The notes under the pieces were generated by a model. It was not told the origin of the DNA, ran no database searches, and saw only the letters and a list, made by a program, of their open reading frames with translations. A stretch of 10,765 nt of DNA from Methylobacter sp. (lineage in GTDB: Bacteria; Pseudomonadota; Gammaproteobacteria; Methylococcales; Methylomonadaceae): contig JAQTLI010000059.1 of assembly GCA_028714995.1 (NCBI GenBank), forward strand, positions 1-10,765. Direction: 5' to 3'. Within the stretch, counting starts at the first letter, position 1; each line of letters begins with the position of its first letter. A program made the translations under genes and the position numbers. Positions 1-6,527 of the stretch are shown piece after piece.

Positions 1-3000
1 AAGATGCGGAAACCTGCGCGCTGTGAAGCCTCATCTTCAGACAGGCCTTTGCCTATCCATTCGCCCAGCTCGGCAAGATAGTGCTTTCGCACAAAGTTCT
101 GCGTCGGTGGTTCGTCCAGCGCAATGACCGCATTGACCGCGTCATCTATCAAATCGATCAACTGCGGAAAAGCGTCGCGGAAAAAACCGCTGATGCGTGT
201 AGTGACATCGATTCGAGGCCGTTTTAATTCGTCCAGTGGAATGACTTCAACGCGGGTCAAGCGGCGGTTTTCGGCTTGCCATACTGGACGCACGCCGAGC
301 AGCGCTAAAATCTGCGCCACGTCATCGCCGTGGGTGCGCATCGCGCTGGTGCCCCAGATACTGATGGCCACGCTCTCGGGATAATCACCGGTTTCGCGGA
401 CATAGCGCGATAGCACTTCATGCGCAAGTTGCTGGCCGACGCGCCAAGCGGATTGGGAGGGCACGCTGCGCGGATCGACCGAGTAAAAATTGCGTCCGGT
501 CGGCAGGATGCTGGCCATGCCGCGTGTCGGCGAGCCGCTGGGGCCTGCCGGTACGTAGCCGCCGGACAGGCCGCGCAGCAGGTTATCGATCTCGTCGGTG
601 GCTCGGGCAAGATTGGGCGCCAATTCATGGCAGGCAAAGTTCAGTACGTGTTTTATTGCGCTGCAATCGGCAGTGCTATTGCCAAATGTTTTGCTGATGA
701 CTGTGTCTATGGCTGATTCGGCGTAAGCGTGTGCCTGGAGTTCAGTGAACAACTGTTTGCATAGTACTTCGATAGTTTCCAACACGTCTGCATGGGTAGG
801 CAAAGACCGTCCAGCCAGTTTTTCAAGCTCAACATTTGCTTGTTCCAATCGACGGCCTTGGTGCTCCAGTAGCGAGGCCATGCTCAGGCCGAATAACCGT
901 GCAATTTCAATCGGAAGTCCGGAGATGTCCTGGTTAGGTAAGCGGGTCAGTGAGACCAGCATGTCTCTCAGTTGTTCGTTTTCGGGAGCTTGTCCGAGGA
1001 TGTGTAAACCGTCGCGGATTTGCGCCGCGCCCAGTTCGCAAAGATAGCCGTCCAGATCCTCGATCAAATGCGCGACATCGGCTCCGGCCATTTTGGTCAA
1101 CAATTCGGGTAGTCCATCTTCGTGATGATCATCATGGTTGTGGTGATGTCCGTGATGGTCTTCGTCGTGGTGATGTTCATGATGGTGTTCGTCATGATCA
1201 TGATGATGGTCGTGACCGCGATGCTCATGTTCGTGGTGATCGTGGTCATGATGGGCATGGTGCTCATCGTTATGATGATGTCCATGATGGTCGTCATCGT
1301 GATCATGGTCATGATGCAACAACCGGGCTTGCAAGTCGGCATCCAGATTAGTTTCTTTGACCAAGTCCCATATTTGCTGCTGCAACAATGGCAGTTTGGC
1401 CGGATCAAGCACTTCCACCTGATAATATTCATCGACCAGCTGAGTCAACTGGGCCAACGCGCCGTAAGTGTCGGCAGTGGTCATCGGCGGAGTCAGGTGA
1501 TCGACAACGACGGCATGGGCGCGGCGCTTGGCCTGCGCGCCTTCGCCGGGATCGTTGATGATGAACGGGTAAAACAACGGCATATCGGCCAGCAATGCAT
1601 CGGGGAAACAGTTTTCCGATAAGCCCACGCCTTTGCCCGGCAGCCATTCGAGTGTGCCGTGCTTGCCGACATGCACGATGGCATCGGCTTTCCATTCGTC
1701 GCGCAACCAGCGATACAGCGCATAATAATGGTGTGTGGGCGGCAAGTCGGGCTGATGGTATATCGCGTCGGGATCCATGCCGTAACCGCGCGGTGGCTGC
1801 AATGCGACGAAGCTGTTGCCAAGCTCTATGCCTGCCAATGCGAGATGGCCATCATGGAGATACGCCTCGCCCGGCGCAGCTCCCCATTGCGCGGTCATTT
1901 TGTTCTGCATCTCAACCGGCAGGTCGTCAAACCACGCTTGATATTGCGCTTCCGATACCCGGCCAACAGCATGGGCCAGCTGTTCGCTGGTCAGATAAGT
2001 ATTGTCATAAGCACAGCGGTCAATTAATTCGTGGATCAGCGCCGTGCCGCCTTCCAGCAGATTACCGATGTTATAACCGACGGCTTGCATGGCTTTCAGT
2101 ATCCGCATCAACGACGCCGGTGCATCCAGGCCGACCGCGTTGCCGATTTGCGAAGCCTTGCTGTTGGAGTTGGTGAACACGAAGGCGATGCGCTTGTCGG
2201 CATTGTCCAGGCGTTTAAGTCGCACAAAGCGCGAGGCGATTTGGGCGATGCGTACGACGCGATCCTGCACAGGTTCGTATTCGACCAGTTCATCCGACAG
2301 GCCGGAGGCTTTCGCCTTGAACGACAGCGGCACGGTGATGATGCGCCCGTCAAATTCCGGCAGTACCACGTTCATCGCCGCATCCAGAGGATTGAGGCCG
2401 CGCGCCGATTGCTCCCACTGATGTTGCGTCATGCCGCTGGTAATGGCTTGCAGCATGGGTACATTGAGCTGCTCCAGCACAGATACCGACCAGCCTGCGG
2501 GTGTGGCTCCGCCAGGGGTAATTTCACCCATCGCAAATGCGGTGGTGTTGATCAGCACATCGATATGTGTGCCTTGTTCTCCACTGAAATAGCGCAGCGC
2601 TGTCGGTAAAGCGTCATCGTTGTGGCCGACTGCCAGGGATGGCGGCCGAGATTGCTCCCGGCAATCTTCGGCATTTCCTCCATCCATGGAGGTCAGAAGT
2701 GTCGCAATCGGTAGGGAACCGATGCGACCTGCGCGTAATGACGAGGTGAACACGGGCAACACGTTCAGACTGCGTTTTTCCAGCTCATTAACCAGTGCAT
2801 CGATAAAACGCGTGTTGCCGCTTATCCAGTGGGCGCGATAAAACACGATGCCCACGCTGCCTCGCTCCGGCGCTCGCAGCGCAAGCCAGTCGTCTATGTC
2901 GGCATCTTGGGATAAATCGGGATGATAAATGCCGTGTTCCGGCAAATCGACTGCCGGTTCGAAACCGAAACCGGTCAGCAAAAAATGATCGGAAAGATAG

Positions 3001-3392
3001 CGCAGCAGTTGCGCCATATTGACGCTGCCGCCTGCCTGAAAAAAGGCCTGTACCTGATGCAGTACGTCGGATGATACAGTGGAAGCGGCCGCCAACTCAG
3101 GGTCAGGCTCGCCGGTACCGCTGATTGCGATCAGGTGTCGTCCTTGGTTTTTGGCGTGGCGCACCAGATCGGTAAAGCCGGGCACGCTGCCGAGACGACC
3201 CAGCACGCGCAGCACGATGATACGCGCCGAAGCAAGCTGATGTTCCAACAGCTCGGCCATTTGCGCATCGCTTTCCAATGCCTGCAAGTTAATGCCGGTT
3301 ACCTCAGGGAAACCCTCCGGCATTTGCGCCAGTGAGCTTTGCAGCACCATCAGGTCGTTGGGCGCATGGGTCAGCAGGGCAATATCAGACAT
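1..3392 (-). CDS. cobN: Cobaltochelatase large subunit CobN, C-terminus beyond left edge
   Basis: CobN is the large subunit of the ATP-dependent chelatase that inserts Co2+ into hydrogenobyrinic acid a,c-diamide in the aerobic cobalamin pathway, working with AAA+ partners (CobS/CobT or ChlI/ChlD-type). An uninterrupted minus-strand frame runs from ATG at 3392 to the window edge, 1130 codons. Family landmarks include HVGKHGTLEWLPGK at residues 574-587, the signature shared with magnesium chelatase BchH/ChlH, and WGTSAMRTHGDD near residues 1013-1024. The usual family length is about 1200-1300 residues, so roughly the last hundred or more are missing. Residues 693-757 are an unusual His/Asp/Glu-rich insert, described separately. 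The start overlaps the end of the upstream ferredoxin gene by 8 bases and has no strong Shine-Dalgarno sequence, suggesting translational coupling. It is the fourth gene after the riboswitch. Family assignment is secure; the partner subunits are not in the window. Confidence 0.96.
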   Translation of the reverse strand, partial: MSDIALLTHAPNDLMVLQSSLAQMPEGFPEVTGINLQALESDAQMAELLEHQLASARIIVLRVLGRLGSVPGFTDLVRHAKNQGRHLIAISGTGEPDPELAAASTVSSDVLHQVQAFFQAGGSVNMAQLLRYLSDHFLLTGFGFEPAVDLPEHGIYHPDLSQDADIDDWLALRAPERGSVGIVFYRAHWISGNTRFIDALVNELEKRSLNVLPVFTSSLRAGRIGSLPIATLLTSMDGGNAEDCREQSRPPSLAVGHNDDALPTALRYFSGEQGTHIDVLINTTAFAMGEITPGGATPAGWSVSVLEQLNVPMLQAITSGMTQHQWEQSARGLNPLDAAMNVVLPEFDGRIITVPLSFKAKASGLSDELVEYEPVQDRVVRIAQIASRFVRLKRLDNADKRIAFVFTNSNSKASQIGNAVGLDAPASLMRILKAMQAVGYNIGNLLEGGTALIHELIDRCAYDNTYLTSEQLAHAVGRVSEAQYQAWFDDLPVEMQNKMTAQWGAAPGEAYLHDGHLALAGIELGNSFVALQPPRGYGMDPDAIYHQPDLPPTHHYYALYRWLRDEWKADAIVHVGKHGTLEWLPGKGVGLSENCFPDALLADMPLFYPFIINDPGEGAQAKRRAHAVVVDHLTPPMTTADTYGALAQLTQLVDEYYQVEVLDPAKLPLLQQQIWDLVKETNLDADLQARLLHHDHDHDDDHHGHHHNDEHHAHHDHDHHEHEHRGHDHHHDHDEHHHEHHHDEDHHGHHHNHDDHHEDGLPELLTKMAGADVAHLIEDLDGYLCELGAAQIRDGLHILGQAPENEQLRDMLVSLTRLPNQDISGLPIEIARLFGLSMASLLEHQGRRLEQANVELEKLAGRSLPTHADVLETIEVLCKQLFTELQAHAYAESAIDTVISKTFGNSTADCSAIKHVLNFACHELAPNLARATDEIDNLLRGLSGGYVPAGPSGSPTRGMASILPTGRNFYSVDPRSVPSQSAWRVGQQLAHEVLSRYVRETGDYPESVAISIWGTSAMRTHGDDVAQILALLGVRPVWQAENRRLTRVEVIPLDELKRPRIDVTTRISGFFRDAFPQLIDLIDDAVNAVIALDEPPTQNFVRKHYLAELGEWIGKGLSEDEASQRAGFRI
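1122..1316 (-). repeat. His-rich metal-binding-like insert within CobN (65 codons)
   Basis: Codons 693-757 of cobN encode 37 His, 15 Asp and 6 Glu in 65 residues, in short runs such as HHDHDHDDDHH. The DNA is a near-monotonous mix of CAT/CAC, GAT/GAC and GAA/GAG codons, which makes it prone to replication slippage. It sits between the conserved N-terminal two thirds and the C-terminal part of CobN, probably as a flexible surface loop. His-rich tracts in cobalt and nickel proteins (CobW, HypB, some CbiX) store or deliver metal; a similar role here is inferred. The same DNA read on the other strand gives a Met/Val/Ile-rich open frame that is only a by-product. Confidence 0.9.
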
Positions 3393-3687
3393 CGCCGGTA
3401 CCCAAGCGGTGGAAAACGTGTTCGCTGACTTCGATGTCATTTTCGAGATGTTCGCTAACGATGCGCTCCAGCACTGTCTCATCGGTACAGGAATACCAGA
3501 TGCCTTCAGGATAAACGACCAGAATCGGGCCGTTTTTGCAGAAGGCAAAACAGTTTGAGCGGGTACGTTTTACTTTAAGCTGAGGTCGGGCATCGATTTT
3601 TGATCCTAGCTGTTGAAAGACTTGTTCGTTGTTTCCAGAGCAGCGCGGGCCTGTACACATCAATACGTGTTTGTTGTGGGTTCTCAT
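3385..3687 (-). CDS. Small thioredoxin-fold [2Fe-2S] ferredoxin in the cobalt operon
   Basis: A 100-residue protein with a CTGPRC motif (Cys11 and Cys16) and a CFAFC motif (Cys46 and Cys50), followed by a GPILVVYPEGIWY stretch. This matches the small (2Fe-2S) ferredoxin family with a thioredoxin-like fold; the Cx4C plus Cx3C pairs are the likely cluster ligands, and Cys67 is an extra cysteine. The start is ATG 3687, which overlaps the cbtA stop as ATGA; the frame stays open further upstream to 3735, but that would run deep into cbtA. Its stop overlaps the cobN start by 8 bases. Family members often lie in cobalamin gene clusters, so an electron-transfer or redox role linked to corrin synthesis or cobalt reduction is inferred from context. 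The exact reaction is unknown. Confidence 0.85.
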   Translation of the reverse strand: MRTHNKHVLMCTGPRCSGNNEQVFQQLGSKIDARPQLKVKRTRSNCFAFCKNGPILVVYPEGIWYSCTDETVLERIVSEHLENDIEVSEHVFHRLGTGDV

Positions 3688-4370
3688 GACTCTTTTTTGT
3701 AAAACTGCCCCATCAAACCGCCAATAGCCAGCCAAAAAACGGCGTTGGCAAAAACGGTGGCAATTATAAAAGACTGCGCCAATTCGGCAGGTGCGGCGCT
3801 ACTGTGAAATTCCGGTTGTGGAGCGTCAATTAAGTGAGGCGCTATCAGTAACACGGCACCATAAAATTTGTTGATCCTGGTTTTGGCAAAAGCCAGCAGC
3901 GCTAGTCCGAAAGCGGTATCAAGCACCGTCATCAGCCACCACACTTGTCGATCCTCCAGTTTGGCCGCTTCAGTGCCGGGAACTTCCGGCGGCAGTCCCA
4001 AGGAAGGCGCAACGAAAAAGACTGCATAGCCAGCCAGTCCCCATATCAGCCCCTTACGCCAGTTGCCGGCACCGCCACGTAAACACATGCCAGCGCCAAT
4101 TAGCAGGGCAAAACCAACAGCCAGACTGATATTGGCCACCGCAGTAAAAAATGTCCGCTCCCAGCCGTTTTCAGGCTGCCATTCATGGTGTTCGTGGCTG
4201 TTTTCCGCACTGGCAACGACCGCTGCTGCGGCGTTTTCCTCGTACACTTCTGCCTGGAGCAAGGTCGGGATGACTTGAATTTGTTGAGCAGCGGTTAACA
4301 ACAACCCTGCCAGCAAGCCCGCCCAGAGAGCCGCAACAACAAGCTCTCTGAAGGTGGTCAGATTAAACAT
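3684..4370 (-). CDS. cbtA: Cobalt transporter subunit CbtA (proposed)
   Basis: A 228-residue integral membrane protein with about five hydrophobic helices, near residues 8-30, 70-95, 105-125, 150-170 and 205-225. Family-typical segments include APSLGLPPEVPG, QVWWLMTV and PHLIDAPQPE. The loop after the first helix carries a His-containing HEHHEW motif that could bind metal. CbtA was proposed as a cobalt transporter from its regular linkage to B12 riboswitches and to cbtB; biochemical proof is limited. I chose ATG 4370 because it overlaps the cbtB stop as TAATG, a common coupling arrangement. A GTG at 4379 would add three residues. No strong ribosome binding site precedes either start. The 3' end overlaps the ferredoxin start by four bases. 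Confidence 0.93.
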   Translation of the reverse strand: MFNLTTFRELVVAALWAGLLAGLLLTAAQQIQVIPTLLQAEVYEENAAAAVVASAENSHEHHEWQPENGWERTFFTAVANISLAVGFALLIGAGMCLRGGAGNWRKGLIWGLAGYAVFFVAPSLGLPPEVPGTEAAKLEDRQVWWLMTVLDTAFGLALLAFAKTRINKFYGAVLLIAPHLIDAPQPEFHSSAAPAELAQSFIIATVFANAVFWLAIGGLMGQFYKKES

Positions 4371-4567
4371 TAATGGCACGGAAAGCTGGCGGAATGTCGT
4401 CCATCATGAGCAGCGTTATGTAATTGTGCAGTTTCAGCGAAACCGGCGGCATACAACAGCCCCAAACCAAGCATACCCGCAAGTATAGCGGGAAGTATTT
4501 TGTCTTTTAAGACTTCAGAACGGGCTTGTGTTTGAGCGTTATCGAGCAAAACAGGTGTTGATGACAT
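4370..4567 (-). CDS. cbtB: Cobalt transporter subunit CbtB (proposed)
   Basis: A 65-residue protein with one membrane helix (about residues 27-45, ILAGMLGLGLLYAAGF) and a His-containing tail, LHNAAHDGRHSASFPCH, which is the hallmark of the CbtB family and a probable metal-binding site. It is the first gene of the riboswitch-controlled operon. The ATG at 4567 is preceded by a clear CAGGAG ribosome binding site (4575-4580) at seven bases spacing, the best such site in the operon. The stop overlaps the cbtA start. CbtB is thought to act with CbtA in cobalt uptake; this rests on comparative genomics. Confidence 0.93.
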   Translation of the reverse strand: MSSTPVLLDNAQTQARSEVLKDKILPAILAGMLGLGLLYAAGFAETAQLHNAAHDGRHSASFPCH

Positions 4568-4681
4568 GTGTTTTCTCCTGGGTAAAGAGATAGCAATAAG
4601 CAGGCAACGTATGAATCAATAAAACATAGCGTTACACGCATAAATAATCTGTACGGGGAGAAAGGGTAAGACGGACGCGAA

Positions 4682-4708
4682 GGAGAGCATTCCATCTGAG
4701 CGCCCTCC
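4682..4708 (-). promoter_or_regulatory. Candidate expression-platform hairpin after the B12 riboswitch
   Basis: On the minus strand GGAGGGC (4708-4702) can pair with GCTCTCC (4688-4682): seven pairs including one G-U, with a 13-base loop. It lies just after the aptamer. No run of T follows, so it is not a clear terminator. It may be part of the switching structure or may be incidental; the cbtB ribosome binding site is about 100 bases further on. Confidence 0.25.
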
Positions 4709-4728
4709 GCGCACAAATTTGATTATCA

Positions 4729-4903
4729 CTTCAGGCCGGTCTCCGGGCTCACGAGTTGGAAGTCAATGATTGAGCTTCCAAGGTTTGCGCCTTCCCATGC
4801 ATTACACAGTGGCGTTTGCAAACCTTTTACTTGTTTACCGTTGCGGGGGCAGCGTGGGCTTTGTTTGCATGTTAAGCAAACTCACCAACTTCCCGTTTCA
4901 ATT
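4729..4903 (-). promoter_or_regulatory. Cobalamin (B12) riboswitch upstream of cbtB
   Basis: On the minus strand the conserved cobalamin aptamer blocks appear in the right order: GGGAAGTTGGTG (ending near 4883), the B12 box CTGCCCCCGCAACGGTAA (4852-4835), GCCACTGTGT (4813-4804), GGGAAGGC (4796-4789) and AGCCCGGAGACCGGCC (4749-4734). It binds adenosylcobalamin or a related cobalamin and normally lowers expression of the genes behind it. It lies about 160 bases before cbtB, so it should control cbtB, cbtA, the ferredoxin gene and cobN together. The outer limits are approximate. Confidence 0.95.
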
Positions 4904-4949
4904 CTGTGGACGATAGTCCATGAATACCTTAAGCAAGTTATACGGGGCT

Positions 4950-4978
4950 AGTATATTCACTCGATAAAAAACTAGCAA
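4950..4978 (-). promoter_or_regulatory. Sigma70-like promoter of the riboswitch/cbtB operon
   Basis: On the minus strand TTGCTA (4978-4973) and TATACT (4955-4950) are separated by 17 bases, close to the TTGACA/TATAAT consensus. Transcription would begin near 4943, about 40 bases before the first conserved block of the cobalamin aptamer, which is the expected place. This is the best promoter match found in the window, but it comes from pattern only. Confidence 0.6.
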
Positions 4979-5079
4979 GCATGAGTCATTACTAATGAAG
5001 GCTTAATTCCATAATAATTGGCTTTAGCTGCTGAATGGTTAGGATTAAGTTACTATCTGCAGCTATTGTGCTTTAACCG

Positions 5080-5118
5080 TATAGTTTCAGACTCTTGCTG
5101 ACAATATCTGAAACTATA
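5080..5118. repeat. Perfect 12-bp inverted repeat
   Basis: TATAGTTTCAGA (5080-5091) is the exact reverse complement of TCTGAAACTATA (5107-5118), with 15 bases between. It lies in the gene-free region. Plus-strand RNA would form a hairpin followed by ATTTTCCGTTTT, a weak terminator-like tail, but no plus-strand gene lies upstream. A regulator-binding site or small-RNA hairpin is equally possible. Confidence 0.75.
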
Positions 5119-5136
5119 ATTTTCCGTTTTAGATCA

Positions 5137-5164
5137 AACTCGGTCATTCACGAATGACGCAGTT
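5137..5164. repeat. Imperfect 13-bp palindrome around GTCATTC/GAATGAC
   Basis: GTCATTC (5143-5149) and GAATGAC (5152-5158) are a perfect seven-base pair of arms with only two bases between. With AACT and AGTT outside a two-base mismatch, the arms reach 11 of 13 matches. The centre is too short for an RNA loop without opening a few pairs, so this looks more like a dimeric protein-binding site. Confidence 0.6.
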
Positions 5165-5189
5165 CGAGCAAGAGCGGATGGTCAGCTTA

Positions 5190-5216
5190 GTTTGGCCAAA
5201 CCAAAAACGGTTTTTG
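5190..5216. repeat. Two adjacent short palindromes
   Basis: GTTTGGCCAAAC (5190-5201) is a perfect 12-base palindrome. It is followed directly by CAAAAAC-G-GTTTTTG (5202-5216), a second near-perfect inverted repeat. They continue the palindrome cluster that begins at 5080. Function is unknown. Confidence 0.6.
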
Positions 5217-5605
5217 ACTGATTAATCGTATACATTTTTGGAATATATCCCTAAAAATACCATAGAATGATCAATCTGCCCCGCTATATGTTTAAGGTGG
5301 TAGAGGTATTAGCGTAACGAATTTCGCCGCATGATGATCCCTTAACAAAATGTACGTGAATTCAGAGCAAGATCAAGACCGTATTAAAAAGTGTAAATCA
5401 GACGCTGGTAGAAAACTTCGCAAACTATATTTTAAATGATTTGGGTTAGGCTATTGGAAATACAAGAAAAGTCTTGTTTAAAGATAAATATGGTCGAAAA
5501 ACAAAAAAAGTTTAAAATGCGTTGCTCTTTTGAAGAGCAGGGATGATTAAATGCAGAAGGACGGCATTTGATTTTTAATGATCTGTATTGTTGAGAATGT
5601 CTTAG

Positions 5606-6484
5606 ATGAAGCAAAAAATAAGAAAAGCAGTATTTCCGGTTGCGGGTCTCGGAACCCGCTTTTTGCCGGCTACTAAAGCCAGTCCAAAGGAAATGTTACC
5701 TGTTGTGGATAAGCCTTTGATCCAGTATGGCGTTGAAGAGGCTGTAGAAGCCGGGATTGATACGATTATATTTGTGACGGGAAGAAGCAAAAACGCCATC
5801 ATGGATCATTTCGACAAAGCCTATGAATTGGAAAATGAATTGGTTCTTCGTGGCAAGACCGAAACATTGAAAATGATTCGGGAGATGATGCCCCCTCACG
5901 TGTCATTTGTTTTTATTCGCCAGCCTGAAGCATTGGGATTGGGTCATGCTGTCCTTTGTGCCAAGCATGTTGTCGGCGACGAACCGTTTGCCGTTATTTT
6001 GGCCGATGACTTGATAGGGAATGGCGATAACGGTTGCATGCTTCAGATGGTTTCTCAATACGATAAAAATCAGTGCAGCATATTAGGCGTGGAAAGGGTG
6101 AATCCTTCGGAAACGGATAAATATGGCATAGTAAAAACAAAAGAAATATCTCCATCCATAGGACAGGTTGAACTGATAGTTGAAAAACCGGTTCCTGAAC
6201 GAGCCCCTTCAAATCTTGGGGTGGTTGGTCGCTATATTCTAACACCAGCTATCTTTGACAAGATTGAGCAAACTGAGAGGGGTGCTGGTGGTGAAATTCA
6301 GTTGACTGATGCCATTGCCGCACTGATGACTGATGAACAGGTCTTGGCCTATGAGTTTGAAGGTAAACGTTATGATTGCGGATCAAAACTCGGCTATTTG
6401 CAGGCAACTGTTGAACACGGCTTGATGCACGATGAACTGAAGGATGATTTTTTGAGTTATCTAAAGACTCTGGTTCTCACTTAA
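5606..6484 (+). CDS. galU: UTP-glucose-1-phosphate uridylyltransferase
   Basis: GalU makes UDP-glucose and pyrophosphate from UTP and glucose 1-phosphate, feeding lipopolysaccharide, exopolysaccharide and trehalose/glycogen-type sugar synthesis in the cytoplasm. The 292-residue length is normal for bacterial GalU. The nucleotide-binding signature GLGTRFLPATKASPKEMLP spans residues 15-33, the metal-binding Asp is in LADDL (Asp134), and VEKP, GVVGRYILTP, GEIQLTDAI and DCGSKLGYLQA follow in the expected order. The ATG start gives the usual short lead of about ten residues before the first strand; its ribosome binding site is weak (GAGA at 5593-5596). It appears to be a single-gene unit with its own terminator 10 bases after the stop. 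No partner sugar-nucleotide genes are adjacent. Confidence 0.97.
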   Translation: MKQKIRKAVFPVAGLGTRFLPATKASPKEMLPVVDKPLIQYGVEEAVEAGIDTIIFVTGRSKNAIMDHFDKAYELENELVLRGKTETLKMIREMMPPHVSFVFIRQPEALGLGHAVLCAKHVVGDEPFAVILADDLIGNGDNGCMLQMVSQYDKNQCSILGVERVNPSETDKYGIVKTKEISPSIGQVELIVEKPVPERAPSNLGVVGRYILTPAIFDKIEQTERGAGGEIQLTDAIAALMTDEQVLAYEFEGKRYDCGSKLGYLQATVEHGLMHDELKDDFLSYLKTLVLT

Positions 6485-6493
6485 TTCCTAGAC

Positions 6494-6519
6494 AAGGGCG
6501 GCCGCCGGGCCTCCCTTTT
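6494..6519 (+). terminator. Rho-independent terminator of galU
   Basis: AAGGGCGGCC (6494-6503) pairs with GGCCTCCCTT (6508-6517) with one mismatch around a GCCG loop, followed by further T (TTTT at 6516-6519). The stem is very GC-rich compared with its surroundings. It lies 10 bases after the galU stop and between two convergent genes. It might also act on the minus strand, where the tail is weaker. Confidence 0.8.
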
Positions 6520-6527
6520 AACCAGTT

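Larger units (their letters stand above)
4979..5605. other. Gene-free region between the cobalt operon and galU
   Basis: About 630 AT-rich bases between divergent transcription units. No convincing coding frame was found; the only frame of 60 codons (5432-5614, minus) has no family features and runs into galU. The left part holds a cluster of palindromes (5080-5216, listed separately). The right part holds three short inverted repeats before galU: ACAAGA/TCTTGT at 5462-5477, TGCTCTT/AAGAGCA at 5523-5539 and AAATGC/GCATTT at 5549-5569. The galU promoter must lie here, but no strong match was found. Confidence 0.6.

Noticed and set aside
1122..1316. CRISPR-like or tandem DNA repeat
   Set aside because: There is no regular repeat-spacer unit; the repetition follows codons of an open His/Asp/Glu-rich frame.
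1122..1622. Plus-strand frame rich in Met, Val and Ile opposite the CobN His tract
   Set aside because: It is the reverse reading of CAT/CAC/GAT codons in cobN, starts with GTG, and has no family features.
4507..4716. 69-codon minus-strand frame in the cbtB leader
   Set aside because: It overlaps the start of cbtB out of frame and lies in the riboswitch leader; it shows no conserved features.
4766..4951. 61-codon plus-strand frame
   Set aside because: It lies over the cobalamin riboswitch on the other strand, whose conserved blocks explain the sequence.
5432..5614. 60-codon minus-strand frame before galU
   Set aside because: It has no ribosome binding site or recognisable domain, overlaps the galU start and consists of AT-rich leader sequence.
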